Shown in pieces: positions 1 through 13,458 of a stretch of DNA of 64,000 bases. Location: the NCBI RefSeq assembly GCF_000208745.1, contig NC_030852.1, positions 22,605,613 to 22,669,612 of the forward strand, in the 5' to 3' direction. Below the pieces are notes generated by a model. It had not been told where the DNA came from and did not search any database. It was given only the letters and a program-made list of their open reading frames with translations. The stretch is from Theobroma cacao (taxonomy: Eukaryota > Streptophyta > Magnoliopsida > Malvales > Malvaceae). Within the stretch, counting starts at the first letter, position 1. Each line of letters begins with the position of its first letter. The translations under genes were made by a program, and so were the position numbers.

Positions 1-146
1 GGTTTTGAGTTTTTCATGCAAAGAAGTCTGCTAGACATCCAGTATTAAGCAATTTTGTTGGCACATGACCACATAAGTCATACTGATCGGTGCTTTCCAG
101 ATTAATTTATTTTCTAGGAACCAATTTCCTGGGTTGTGTTCTGCAG

Positions 147-868
147 GGTTGACAAGCTTGTTAGTGATCCTTCCGAGGGTAATGTGTGGCATGCAGATCA
201 CATCGTCCCTGTTTACAGAGGGGGAGGTATGTTATCATTCAAAAACATCCTCTTTCTAAGACTTTCCTGTCTTGACAGTGTTGTAATTTTTCTTGTTCTA
301 TTACTATGCTGTTAAATTGAGCATGATTTCGTTTCTCATACAGTACACAAATTTTCTGAAGGTGAATGCAGGCTAGAGAATATGAGGACTCTTTGCGTGG
401 CCTGTCATGCCGATGTTACTGCAGTACAATGTGCTGAACGAAGCTCGATGAGGATCAAAGCAAAGAAAAACCTTAAAGCCATCATGAGTGACCTAAGAAA
501 TGCTGGGAATATAGAAAAGAATGCTTCTTGCAGAAAGGTATACAGCAAGGGTGAACAGTGCACACTGTTTTTAGAGCTGTTCATTTCTATATCATACAAT
601 GGTCCAACCGGAAAAAAAATATAAAAATAGAAGTTTGTAAGATGGTTATGATTATAGTCAGAAATTCCATACGTTTAGATTTTATGTTATTTAGTTATGG
701 TTTACAAAGTGATAACATCTTAATTGGTTTCAGGATCAAGGACCCTCAGAGATAATAAAGCACATAACTGATGATGAACTTCTAGTCAATGTTCCTGGAA
801 GTGCCTATACTGGAGGAAAAAGCAGCAGCCCTCAAACGAAGGATTTGAAGGATTGCCCAACACCTTAA
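147..868 (+). CDS. 3' end of ZRANB3-like SNF2 helicase/HNH endonuclease gene (partial)
   Basis: Exons read as 147-226, 362-537 and 733-868 (TAA stop); the frame is kept across both introns. The translation holds an HNH nuclease module: WHADHIVPV (first His/Asp-His), then a Gly-rich turn, CRLENMRTLC (Asn) and CVACHADVT (last His with paired Cys). The tail ends in an acidic DDELLVNVPGSAYT stretch. This arrangement is what I know from the C-terminus of plant ZRANB3-type proteins, where an SNF2 translocase is fused to an HNH domain; animal ZRANB3 remodels stalled forks and cuts branched DNA. The SNF2 part lies left of the window, so only about the last 130 residues are seen. Bases 1-146 read as intron ending in CTGCAG. 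Family is fairly sure; activity in this organism is inferred. Confidence 0.8.
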
Positions 869-1610
869 TGATCAGACTTATAGTGAAGAAGCATCTGCAT
901 GTTATCCTATTGTGTATTGGATTGTCACTTGAACTCATCCCACCTATATGTTGTGTAACCTTGCACAACAAAAACTTCCAAGAAAGGTATGTATCCGAAA
1001 CGTTTGTTAATTGGCTTTTATAGGCCTGCTGGTTGATGGAAATCTCTAAATTCTCAGTGGCTACCTAGCAATCTCAAGGGAATAGATATTAGAAAATACT
1101 AGCCCGTCATTTTATTGTGGGATATATATACTCTGTAAAATGGCTTTCATGTTCAGATGACTGCAATCCATTAATTTTGTTTCTTTTTTTTTTTTTTTTT
1201 TGCATTTTTTATACATACCCTTTCAATTATCTAATAGTAATGGTGCTATATTCTTTTCTTTTTTTTTTTGTTGGTAAATTCAGTGATGATGCCACTTCCA
1301 AGATCCTGAAGCAGAAGTGCATATATTTGGGAGCAGCCTTATGCATGTATGTGCATGTAGATATGGTGTGCAATCCTGAATTTTTGCAGAAATCCTTGGG
1401 AGATTAAGTATCTAAACCTGTTGGAGCACCCTACAAGTATCATCTGGATTTCTCTTGCTCACATTTTGTTCTTCTTACTTGGAAGCCAACAAGGTCGACA
1501 TTCTGTTGGAGAAGGTGGCAGACGAGAGACCTAGCTGTTTGCACTTTGAACTCTGGCCTTTCTATTAAGATAATCCTGTAACCAATTCGATTAACTCGAT
1601 CAGAAATTGA
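869..1610 (+). other. 3' UTR and downstream flank of the HNH gene
   Basis: No coding signal. The T-rich runs near 1183-1201 and 1258-1269 and the sequence up to about 1600 fit a long 3' UTR. An AAG|GTATGT donor near 987 and a TTTTTGCAG acceptor near 1390 could bound a 3' UTR intron; this is not proven. Beyond 1610 the DNA turns strongly AT-rich and intergenic. Confidence 0.35.
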
Positions 1611-2178
1611 TATCACATAATTTTCAATTGTTTTCTAATTGAAGTGTTTGTCAAGTCTTAATAGATTTACAACAATTAAGATTATTTGTTAGTATTATTC
1701 AATTTATCAATTTTTTTTTCAATTCAACTTTATAATTCACCTCTAAAACCAAAACAAATTTTTTTTCAGAAAAAAAAATAGTTAATTACACCATTAGTAT
1801 TTATATTATAACAAAGTGTTTAATTTCAAACTAACATGATCACTAAAATCTGATTAAGTGGAATTATTTATTAAAAATGTATCATGAACCAAATCACCTA
1901 ATAAAAAAAGAGCTTTTAGGCATAGTTAATTATGACCCACACTTCATCAATTGAGTTTATTGAAGGATTGAAGGGATAATCTATGAAGAATCACCATGCT
2001 TTAATCTTCACAACGATTATATGTATGTAGATAAAACGTAACAAACTAGTGTACTTACTCAACGATGAACGTATGGTAGTAGTATCATTCGTATTTCTGA
2101 GTTCACTGCTTTACCATTGTCTATGGCATCCAACCTATTATGACCATTTGAGCATCAAATTGATTTGTTAAAACCTAA

Positions 2179-3089
2179 GATCCGTTTGTTTTGCAATAAA
2201 ATATTTTACGAAAAACATTTTTAAGACTTGTACATGTTTGAAAGTCGAAAAATTAATTTCAGATGTAAAACATTTTACAGGTCAACAGAGTTAATCACAA
2301 AAAATGTTTTACGCTCTTAAAAAGCCTAAGATATTTTCTAAAGAATAACAAAAACATTTTTATACTCAGTTTTTGCATAAAATTGATAAATATTGATATT
2401 TAAATTAAAATATTAAAAATATTAATATTTAACTTTTAAAAAATTAATTTAAAATATTAATATTTAAATTATACAACACTATTAAAATTTTAAAAAAAAA
2501 ATTCAATGAAACCATTCAATGTAAGTAAATTTTTTATTTATAAATAGAATAAATCTTACTAATAATTATAATAAAACATTTCAATGATCTTCATTTGATA
2601 AATGCACATTTATAATAAATTTAAATCTTACTAATAATTATAATAAAAAAACATTTTAATGATCATCATTTAATTTATGTATAGATATCTTACACAATTG
2701 ATGAATATTTATAATTTTATAGTTACGATAAAAAGTAATAAAATAAAAAAAATTTTAAAAATTAAAATTTATATTTATCACAAATATGTGATTAAATACA
2801 TTATAAAATATCATTATTAATTTTATACATTTTCATTTTCATTTTTAATTTTGATCCCAAATTAGTGAAAATCAAATATCAATATTGTTTGTAATCAACT
2901 CTTATTTATTATTTTAACACCTAAATAACTTCACCATGATGAAAAATATTTTTCATAAAATGATTCAAATAACAAAAAATATTTTCAACTATTTATCTAA
3001 ATACAAAAAACATTAAATTTTCTTACAAAACATTTTATACAGAAAAAATTTTCTCTGGCAAATCATTTTCCGATTACCAAACAAACCCT
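2179..3089. mobile_element. MITE-like element with imperfect terminal inverted repeats (hAT-like ends)
   Basis: The left end (about 2179-2212) starts GATCCGTTTGTTTTGCAAT and the right end (about 3058-3089), read on the other strand, starts AGGGTTTGTTTGGTAATCGG. These are imperfect inverted copies of the 'CGTTTGTTT' type of end common on plant hAT-like MITEs. The interior of about 900 bp is very AT-rich, has no reading frame, and carries repeated 'AAAATATTTT'-like palindromes near both ends. No clear target duplication was found. A second element with similar ends lies at 17031-17750. Confidence 0.5.
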
Positions 3090-3422
3090 ACACTCCCTTA
3101 CATTCCACAAGGCAAATATGTTTGCCTGTCTTTCCTGCTTCTTTTAGAATAAAAAAGAGCGTCGTATTGTAGAGCATGAAAACTGAAGTTCAACGATCTC
3201 GTAGTGTTGGACCAACAAGTATTTGGCCGTCAGACCTTTACAACTCAGCCCCATGCAATGCATGATACAGGAAAAACTTGTACAACTTTCAGTGTAACAT
3301 CAGCCAACAAGTGTTGACGATAGACAAAGGGAAACCTGTCCATTGTAACATATGCTAGCTTCCTAAACCAATGTTTACTACATTCTTAACTCATAACTCA
3401 GATCTAACATAAGACATGCATG

Positions 3423-3478
3423 CGAAGCCGGTAAACCATGCTGACATAACGACGAAGCTGGTAAACCATGCTGACACA
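3423..3478. repeat. 30-bp-period tandem duplication in the SCAPER-like gene 3' flank
   Basis: Two copies of a 26-bp word, 3423-3448 and 3453-3478, differ at two positions (GAAGCCGG/GAAGCTGG and CATA/CACA). It lies about 290-340 bases downstream of the stop of the minus-strand gene, probably in its 3' UTR. Confidence 0.8.
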
Positions 3479-3765
3479 TAATTACAAGATGAGTCAAAGT
3501 TTTGTCTCAAAAGAACTACCTTTTATTCTTTTTCCAAACTAAAATGCTGCCAGAAGAATTCGCATCACAACAACTAGCTTGGAAGAAGCCTAGTGATCAG
3601 TGATTATGATCAAAATCTTCATAAACTGTAGCAGATTTCTGCAAAGCATCTGCTGCAGCACAAAAAGAGTCTCTATTGCAGTATTTAGGTATATGACCTC
3701 CGGAAATTTCAGCTGCAAAACCAATTAATGCCAAATATGATGAGAAGAATTTCATGGTGGTTACC

Positions 3766-6700
3766 TCACACTTCACCACCCATATTGGTGATCCCAGCTG
3801 AAAAGAAATGCTCTGCTCTGTCAATGAAGCTGCTAGGAAATCTACAGTATAACATTATTGAAGTCCCCAAAACTGGTAGGTTTTGTCTAATAATTGTTTC
3901 TTCACACGTTTTTGTTAATCTGCTATCTCTTTGGTTTCTCATCTTGCCAACTCTGATGGTGTTTCCTAAAGCACCGCCCTTTCCCCCAGAGACCCTTGTG
4001 CTTCTGGCATTGTTACGACTGGATCTTATAGGAATGTCCCCATGAGATCTTTTAAAATCACCCTGCTGGTTACACTCACTAGAATCCTCTCCTGATAGAT
4101 TTTCTGCATTTGAATTGGATCTGACTGTTGGTAAGATATTTCTGCAAGATCTTAGCAAGGAAAGTAGCATATCCATACTGAGTTCCTGCTGAACTACACC
4201 CTTATTCTGTTCACAACCATAACAGGCAGCAAGAAGCGTCCCTGCCAAGACTGGCATCAAATCTGGGTCACTGAAGAACACGAAAGGCAGATCACACACC
4301 TGTGTCCTTCCAGCTCAACAGTTAGCTTTCTCAAGTAACATATAAAGAAATGAGAAATCAAAACTATGTAGGATTCACTAACCTTGTGAAGTATTGTAGG
4401 ACTTTTACCCCATCGAAGAACAGCTTGATTCCCAGGGTGGAACAAGGCAAAGTATCCAAGAAGCAGCATAGATTCAAGGAGAAGCAAACCAATCTGAGAC
4501 AGAACTGACAGCAGATGTCAAGGATATGATCTTTAAGACTCAGAGTTGATTTCTTTTTCTTTGGTGCAGTATGATTCCTTATAAATAAAATTGAATTCAT
4601 AAATGCATTTACAGAAAAATCCCCAAAATACAGATAGTTACATTTTTTTAAAATGTTTAATCATCAATTAAATATATGGCTTGCACCTAAGTATTTGATT
4701 CATTGGTTGGTGCATGATCTTCCTGCTTAAAAAGCAAAATTCGAATCCCCCTTCCCAAGTTCGAAAAAAAAAAGTAAATATATGGCTTGTGGATATTGTC
4801 CACAAGTTTGGAATTGATACAGGTCATTTGTATGACTCTTGCCATTTCTGCATGCATCAGAAATAGTGAAGTGCAGAAAACCACCTGATCATTAGCTGCT
4901 TTCCATTTGCTCGTGCAATAAGAAAGAAGGAAACTCATCAAGTGGAAAAACTCCATTTTCAGGTCTGGCCTAGCCTGAAGGAAGTTCATGGGATAAAAAA
5001 GGGACCAAATCAGTTGAAAAGAGATATTCCTTGAAAAATATCAAAATCAGCATAGAATCATAGAGTTAAACTTGAGAAGCCACTATCATCAGAATGCAAC
5101 CAACATCCAACACAATGCATGAAATCTACTCACCAGCATTCTCTGCATAAATGTAATATCCAGTAGAGCCAAATTGTTCAGAACCTTCAGCACTCCAGTT
5201 GCCACCTCTTCAAAATTAGATGGAAGGGCATTTGACGCCTGAAACAGATTAATAATATTTCAACCTATTAATTAGCCAAAATTGAATCTTTGGCAATTTG
5301 CGATGCTAGTACAAGGTTCTTTTGTACAACCACCACAAAGTAAGCATTTTCCCACTAAGTGGGTCAGTTTTAAGAATATTCACCTTTTTATCTACTCAAA
5401 ACTATATCCTTAATAAGCCTCCTGAATATAGGTAATTCATAATATAATGATTTAAAATTAGGATTGTAGATGAACCAAGAGCTCGTCATGTATTGCACTG
5501 GCCATGTAGTTCAGTACTAGCATGAATCTCCCTTTTAGTGCTCAAGAACTATTGTGCAAAAGACAACATACTAAAGATAACATAAGCAGATGCAAAAATT
5601 TAAAATAGCATCCACAAAACACTAGTATTACTGAGGCCAAGTTAATATTAAGGAAAACTAAATGATCACAGAGTCAGGATATAAGATAACAGGACCAAAA
5701 AAGTGCCAAAGTGGTAGAAGTTTAAATGATTCCATAAAACAACCTTGTTCAATTTCATGCCATAAATTAAAATTAAAAAAAAAAATCTTTTCAAGAGGCG
5801 GCAAACTCACCTGATCAGAAGATAATCTATTGTTTGCTTGAAGTAGCACACTCGTCAACAGAGAAGGAAGACTGACTAATCCAGTTTCAGATATAGTGGA
5901 AAGAAGGAATGCCAACGGTTGTTTCAGGCTTGATATGTTTTCATTCAATTTCTCCTCACTGGGAATGATGACAAGTTTCTCTTCCTTCTGCTCAACTAGA
6001 TTTTTCGGTGAGACATCTGTACCATCTATCCTGGCAGTGCTAACATTATTCAACTGAACTGAACCATCAGTTGTCTTCCTTTCAACATCTTTGCCTATTA
6101 ATACTAAATTATCATTTTTATTTATTCTACATGATTCATCTAATGGTCTATCCTCTGGTACATCAGATAGCGGTGCAACTACGCTACCATTTAGTGCAGA
6201 TAATGGAGGTCTATCATCTCCAGTGTTACTATTTACAAAGGAACATCCACAATCAGGAGTGGCTGCAATCTTAGTTTCTTGACTTTCATTACCCAGTTCC
6301 ATTTCAATAGGTAAAGATTCCCAATTAATGGAACTATTTCCAGGACTGGATGTCAAAACCACCAGTAGATGGATGCTCAAGAGAATTGAAGAAGGGAACG
6401 GGGACCCTTCAACCTGGGGCCTATCATACAGTGCAAAAAGATCTCGCAGCCGGTGAATAACTTGGTAGGCAATTAATAACTCCAGCAAGCCATCTCGCAT
6501 TTGGAGTTGTCGTTCATCAGAGCTTATATGACCAATAATTGCGGAGACCGTCCATAAAAAACCATCTAATACTTCAGAGACTGATTCAAAATTTTCAAGT
6601 AGTGTTTTGCATGATAGCGAGTTGGTGCTTCCAGGGAGATTTAAAGATGCAGCAATCTTTATATAGTTTTCAAGGGCTGCTGACAGCATGGGGATCATAG

Positions 6701-9700
6701 GAGGTAAAAGATTCTGAGCAAGAAAATAACTCCTGTTCACAGGAGTAGATAACACCACCCTCAGAAGTTTTAAAAGATGTATTGTCACCTGACAAGCTTC
6801 AGGTTTTGATGTATGTGAAGCAGGCAGGGCAGAAGCAATAAAATCAAGCAGACCAGCTTGGCGAGAAGCCTGCAGCTCGGGTTCCTTTCCCTCCAAAAAC
6901 TAATTCAAAAAGAAATTTTAATAAGCAATAAATTAGAAAAAAAAAAAACATTATTCCCTACCCTACCCTTCCCACTCCACCCCACACCCTCCACACACAT
7001 AGAGGAAAAACCAAAAGCTGGCTAGAACCATTAATTCTACAACCATTTCAATTGGAGTTGCAGCATGAATAAGAAGAGAACTAATGCATAACTACTATTG
7101 TAAAAAAGAACAAAGATGATTATAACAGCATATAAAGGAAAAAAGCATGAGTATGGCGAAAACAGATTCATAAATTGTATACATCTGAGGAAATGGCAAG
7201 AGTTAGCTGGCCAAAATCCTCTCAACAATCAAAAGAATGCATTAATCAGAGTAATTCTTAAAATGATTGAAAGAAAATATTTTTTGAATCTTACCACTAA
7301 AGGGTCCCTTGAAATTCCATAAACATCCACAATATCCTTAAACCAAACATCCCATGTTGAAACATCATAACAATAATAAATATTGAGTTATAATTTCCTT
7401 AAATGGTGGTCTAAAATGATATACCTTGACCATTTCAGCAGTTATTAACCCTATACTTGAGGCTCCTTCTTTTCTGGCTTGACGAAGTTTCTGCAGTTCC
7501 TGAAGCCACCTCCCAATTTTTGCTCTTGCAGTTCCCACGGTTGTTCTATATCCAATACCAGTATTCTCAGGAGCAGCAGGAGGCTCAGAAAATTCGAATT
7601 TTAGAGCCATAAGTCTTTGCCGAATTCTTTTAATCCTTCGCTTCAGCGAGTGTTGCAAAGCACCATTGCCTGTCGCAAGTGCAGAGTTTCCTAAAATAAC
7701 ACTACCATTTGCTTGACAATCATCACTATTGTTGGTTGGTGTAGATCTGCCCTGACTCTCTTTATTAACAGATCGGCGCAGTAAAGGTGAAGACTGATCC
7801 CTGAAATCCATAGAAGCTCTCTCGCGTATTTGTTCAAGGTAAAATTTACGACGTTGCTCACTTTCACTAAGTCTTTCAGCTAATTTCTGTGCTAGAAGTT
7901 CAGCTTCCTCTTGCTGAGCTTTGGCTCTTTCCTCCCTCCTCCGAAGCTGCTCTATGGCCCTTGCCTCCCTGGCTGCACTTGATGCCTTCCGTTCTTCTTC
8001 CCTCCTAATTTGAGCCTCCTCCTTTTTCCTCTGTGTCTCAGCAAGACGTTGTAACTTTTCAGCTTCAATGAGCTTTCTGCGTTCTAAAACAGCTTCCTCT
8101 CTAGCCATATCTTCTTTCTGCTTAGTTTTCATCACTTGAAGTTTTTCAGCTCTCCTCAACTCTGAATCTTGCAGTTTCTGGCGCAGCATAAGCTTTTTAT
8201 TTTCTTCATTTAATGAAGTAATGAAACGAACCTCATTCACTTTACTGCTTTCATCACCAGCTCTCCTCACAACTTCTGCTAGAAAAGCTTCATGTCGTGA
8301 TTCACTACGCTGCTGACGGGCATGCATTCCCTCTCTTAACTTCATAGTCCTAACAGCCTGCCACTCATTGACACGAATCAGTTTCTCTGAGGTGCGCTGA
8401 AGTTTTTGAACTCTTTCATTCTCCAACTCACTTCGGATCCTCAAGGCCCGTGCATGCTTTTCCTCTGCTTCCTTCTTCAAATCCAAAGCAGTTTTCCTCT
8501 TCTTCTCAGGGGACATTAGTTTTTCATGCAAAATACGTACACGTTCAGCACTTTTTTTACCAACGTTGGGTGAGTGTGATACACGGTAAGAAACACGGAA
8601 AGGAGATGAAAGTATGTCTTCCCAGTTTCTCTTCTCCTTCCATGCATCCATGGATTTCCATGAAGTAGCATTTCTCCTATCTTTGTCTTTTTCAGAAGGA
8701 ATTTGCCTCTTAATGTGATCCACACTCTTGGAGTTTTTTTCAACAATATTTTCTGTTAATGTTTTATCTTTCCTAGGGAGCAGCTTCTCAGTTTCAGACC
8801 CAAGATATTCTCTCTTGCTCTTTCCAGAACCAGACGCAGCAGAATAGTCCTTAAGAAGTGGCCTAGATGAAGCAACATCAGAAGAGATATACTTCTTTGG
8901 TGGGTCACGACCATTTTGAACAGAGTATAATTTGCTAGACTTGCCTGATTCAATGTTTCGTTTCTCTCCATGTAGGTTCCCTTGAGTGAGATCGGAACCT
9001 CCACCGAGTTTTCTTGACTTTATCCCTGATTCTTTATCACTGGATGTTACATCAGACAGCATAATTGACTTCCTCGAGTTATCACCAGATGTAGAAGCAC
9101 GGTTGGACCTGTCCTGCCCCAAGGATTTCTTGCTGTCACCCGGACGTCGGCCAGCTCTTTCTTGTTGAATCTTTTTAAAAGCCTCTAAAGATGAAGACAG
9201 TATCTCTGCTCTGTGAGGTGAAGTTGTCATTCTACGAACCTGCATTCAAGATAAAGCATCTATACTGTTCCATATTAGATGGCTTGATGGCATAAAAATG
9301 ATATTAGAGAACCTCAAAAAGAAATAAACGATTGATTTTGACACAAACTTATATATGTTTGTGTCTGCTGGCATCCTTAATCCACTGAGTGCCATCTTCC
9401 AGAACCATGCTCAAACCCACCCCTTCCTCACCACCACAAACAAACCATTCCTGACCCCCACCCCCCCACAACTCCAAAAGCCCCCTTTTTTTTATTTCTT
9501 CTAAACTTTGTCAAAGAGACATATGTAACAAGAGACAAAAAGGACCCTGAGTATATATGAAATGGAAAGGTGCGCATCCAGCAATTTAAGTTCTCACAGA
9601 TGCAAAATGCAGGAATGAGGGTTCTTCTAATGGTATGACATAAAATGAGATTATGATTAAAAGCCAAACAATTATATGGTAAAAACAAAACAAGCTAAGC

Positions 9701-12118
9701 ACCCTTACCTCCCATGAGAGAGCATGTGGCCTTCTATGGTCACTCTTTAAAGTAATTGGCACACCGTCGACCACTTGAGAAGAGGACTTTTTGACATTCT
9801 CAAATTCTTCTACTCTTGTAGTTAATTCTTTAAAGTCAGAAGCAGCCTCTTCGAGAACAAGAATGGCCTCTTTCATCTGCTCTAGATCACATTCTAGTTC
9901 ACAAAGAAGATAAAGTTCATCTACTGCCCTGTTAAGATTCTCAAATAGGAAGCACCAAAGCCGTTCCCTAAACCTTTCTTTGCTTTCCCCTGCATCACCT
10001 TCTCCAAAAGCAGTTATAATCTGAGCTTTTGACAGATCACCAGGTATTCTACCATCCTGTATACAATCTGTCATAATTGATTCAGTCAGAGTTTCAGGTC
10101 CACTGTTCTCAGGTGGAAGTAACACTCCACCCTGGGAAACCATCTTTGTGCTTGAACCACCATCTACAAGAGATGCTTCTGATATTTTTGGCTTCCCAAC
10201 CTCCAACATCACATCAGGCACCTCAAGTATCGCTGCTGGTCCAGAGTCTTGACAAGATAGGAAGCTAGAATCTACTTGATTATCATTTATTGGTTTGATG
10301 TGTTCAGTATGTATTTCCTTGTAACCATCATCCTCAGAAATTACTTTGTCATTGTCAGTCTGTGCTTCCAACGCTTCTGAAGATATTTCACACGCCTCTT
10401 TAAAGGTTTCTTCCATTATTTCATCCTTAGGAGTCAATGGAGATATCTGACAAGAATGACTATCTACATCCATGGATGCTTCGACGGTGTTTTCTTGGAT
10501 TTTAGTACATGAACTACATGAAAGTGAGTTACAAGTATTGTCATGCTTCCTACAGCCTCGCACATTATCATCTCCAATATCACCGAACTTGATTTCAGCT
10601 CCAATGTTGGTTTCATGATGCGCTACCAGAACATCATCTTCTAAATCACCCCACTTGATTTTGTGAACAATATGGGGTTTATCCTTTGATAAAATTTTTT
10701 GGTTATCTGCACAACTACCATTAGAATTTTTAACAAAAAAAGAAGGGGTCATGGGGTCTTCATGGTCTTGCTTAACAACACATTTATCAAGATAACACAA
10801 ATCCTTTTTATCTTCATTTGACTCAGCCGTAGACTTTGCAAGACCACCCCTGCTATGTACATCCGAATTTCTTCCAGATGTTTGAAGCTGAGATCTGCAT
10901 TTTCCTTGCACAATTCCACCCTTCTCATATGACGAAGGCTGACCTCTAATCAAATTATTAGCATTTTTTGCTGAAAATCCCCCAACCCCGCTTTGTACAG
11001 AAAACTTCGAGCTGCTTCTGTGCTTCTGAGAATGAAATAAGAAAAAGTTACAATTACAGCAACACATGACACTGACACATAATCAAAAGAGCATTTAACA
11101 TTTTAATATATCAATATCATTATGCCACTTCTTGAATAGTATACTGCTGTGGATTACCAATATGACATATGAGAGAAACATTGACAGTAGAGAATAAAAT
11201 ACTCATGTAATAGTCTTAGGAGACAAATTAGAATAGCAAAGCAATTTTTTAAGCAAAATTTTAGTTAACTCAAGAGACCTCCATGTAAGTGGTGCCATGT
11301 AGAAGGACTAGGTGGCAATATCAGAGAAGCAAGACCCAGAATCTCTTTTTGCCAGAAATACCAACAACATAACACTAACAATCTCACATCAAGCACGAAG
11401 TTAAGAAAAATGAGGCCTTGGGTTGCAATGAAAGGCACAACATGGTCAAGATGAACACCTCCAACAAAGCAATGTTTCCTAACTTTTTGAGTGAATAACT
11501 AAATTTTTCAGTCTGAGACTCCCAGTCTATTTGTTAACAAAAATATTCCCCAGCCAATCTTTGTTGTTGGAATCATACTTCATTCAGATAGATACTTAGG
11601 AACACATTCCCCCCAATCTGGTAGACCCAAATAATTTGTAATTAAACAATTTGATTCCCCAGGCTATTTTAAGAACAATTTACTTATGAATTAGTAACCA
11701 TAGAAAGTGCATTTCACTCATAATCTAACCTTATGTCCATCATTAACTCAGCAATCAGCATAGAAGAAACTCTAATAACTTTCTTTACATTTGTTTAGCT
11801 GCTGAGAAAAGTACAGCAATTTCCAAACTTTCATTTTTCATACTAAGATATATAAATTTCAGTCAACTAAGCTCAAAGCAGCAATCAAGTTTAATTAAGC
11901 CAATAATCAAAAGACAAAAAAAAATTCCCTTTCCCCCATTTTTCAGTTTTCAACTTTCAAGCAACCAAAAAAGATCATAAACATAAAACGCAACAAAAAT
12001 CACCAAATTACGAAAAATGTGAATGGGTATTAAATAAATATTCACTAAGAAAGAAGACCTTTTTCACTTCAAGCCATCCTGAGCCTTGATCATCCACTGC
12101 TTCTTCACTGTTCTCCAT
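3766..12118 (-). CDS. SCAPER-like protein (S-phase cyclin A-associated protein in the ER), nine exons
   Basis: Exons in gene order: 12118-12059, 11025-9709, 9239-7425, 7336-7295, 6899-5811, 5238-5134, 4974-4885, 4493-4383, 4299-3766. All junctions keep the frame in phase 0, giving about 1720 residues; stop TGA at 3768-3766. The start follows a TATA box and opens MENSEEAVDD. Domains: a low-complexity N-terminal part; a SCAPER_N helical block at about residues 355-450 (core LYLLCELECDLEQMKEAILV); a long Arg/Glu/Lys coiled coil at about 700-940; and helical, ARM-like C-terminal exons. In human cells SCAPER is ER/ribosome-associated, binds cyclin A/CDK2, and links ribosome-bound TTC5 to CCR4-NOT in tubulin mRNA decay. 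The plant role is not known to me. The 42-bp exon 7336-7295 is the least certain. Family confidence is high. Confidence 0.85.
4684..4774 (+). mobile_element. Short tRNA-like SINE with perfect 15-bp target-site duplication
   Basis: The 91-bp body lies in a SCAPER-like intron (4884-4494), antisense to the gene. It is flanked on both sides by the same 15 bases, TAAATATATGGCTTG (4669-4683 and 4775-4789). Inside are a box-A-like TGATTCATTGGTTGG at about 4696-4710, a box-B-like ATTCGAATCC at about 4739-4748, and a 3' run of A's (4764-4773) just before the second duplication. Pol III boxes, an A tail and a long target duplication are the hallmarks of LINE-mobilised, tRNA-derived SINEs. At 91 bp it is almost only the tRNA-related head. 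Confidence 0.75.
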
Positions 12119-12427
12119 CATCTCCAAGCAATAAAAACTCCTAAGTACCCACTCAAAATAAGTAATTTACAACATAAAAGAGGAATATAAGTTATCATCA
12201 GAAAACCCTCATTTTACAACAGAAGAAAAATAGTCAAAAATTCCTCTAATTTGTACAGCAAAATGGAAACTTTGTTAATCATACACGATCAACATGATCA
12301 ATATCAAATTGGGCAATTAACAATTTTAAAAATACTTGGGTGATTGAAGATGTAAGGAGAAAAACAATCCAAATGTGATGAATTGTTATATTAAGAAAAA
12401 TAGAGAAAGAAAATGAAGTCTTTCCAG

Positions 12428-12435
12428 TATTTATA
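12428..12435 (-). promoter_or_regulatory. TATA box of the SCAPER-like gene
   Basis: On the minus strand the sequence reads CCCCTATAAATACTGG, a strong plant TATA box, 310 bases before the ATG at 12118. The leader that follows is T/C-rich and free of ATG for the first stretch. A second candidate, CTATAAAACC at 12660-12651, is further upstream and could drive a longer leader. Confidence 0.5.
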
Positions 12436-13458
12436 GGGGAAATGCGAGCTCTGAATTCGAAATTGGGTTTCTGGTAAATGGAATTTTGAAGGAATCAAGA
12501 GAAATGTGGGTAATTGTTAAAAAGACTTCAATCTTTGAAGAAAAGTTCTGGTTTTTGATGAAATGGGGAATTTTCAAGGGGTTTTTATCCTTCTTTTTGA
12601 TATGGGGAAAGAAGGGAAAGGGAAGAAGGCAAGTACAGGGAGAAGAGTGGGGTTTTATAGCAAAGAAGAAAGTGGGGTAAAAGTGCATTATTACTGATCT
12701 ATCCTTACTTTTCCTCCTAAAGACAGATATATCCCATATGCAATTTAACCATTTTATTTTTTTGTTTACTTTCTTTTTAAAAAAAATTATCTGTTGCAGC
12801 AAGTGCTAACAGTGAAGAAAATTTCCATTAAAAATATTTATAATAAAATGAGAGCATATTATTATGCAAAGAGAAACTCAGAAGTGTTACACAATATAAA
12901 TTAGCCAAAAGAAAAAAGAAAAAAAAAAAGAAGAAGTGTAGGTAGATGCTAAATAGTATGTGAAACTACATCCAAATTTTGAGCTAGAGGAAGACTTTAG
13001 TTGAGGGCAATGAACCATTGATGAGGTAAACATGTTCTTCACTACCAACAAGAATGCTGAAAATGGTGCTGCTTCTTGGCCTATTTCTAAATGTCTATGG
13101 CATCTTTAAAGAGACAAAGGACAATTCATTAGATGGAACAGAAAATAAATAAAAAGTATGGTAGGAGGAAACACAAAGTAGAAGAAAAGAAAAACAACTA
13201 CCATTTCTATGTGATAAAAGATATGCCTGCCTCCTTACCTAACTGCTTAAACACTCTCCAAAAACCAATTTTCTTGATTTATACTAGCAGCTTATAGCTA
13301 TTGTTATGGACACAAATTCCCCTTACAGAAAGCCCAAAATAAAGAGAATAAAAAAATTTAAAATATGATAAATTTGCTGATGAGTGAAAATCATGGGTTG
13401 TGATTAGAATACAAGTCCAAAGAGAAGCATATTTGGTGGGGAGTCCCAACATAAAATA

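Noticed and set aside
3713..3764. Intron just after the SCAPER-like stop codon (donor GAG|GTAACC, acceptor TTTGCAG)
   Set aside because: It would be only about 52 bases, shorter than normal plant introns.
3597..3824. Alternative 75-residue C-terminus in another frame
   Set aside because: The frame that ends at 3766 continues the conserved exon without a shift; the other frame is a shadow.
12431..12802. 123-residue minus-strand frame upstream of the SCAPER-like gene
   Set aside because: It spans the TATA boxes and leader, is of low complexity and shows no domain; an open frame by chance.
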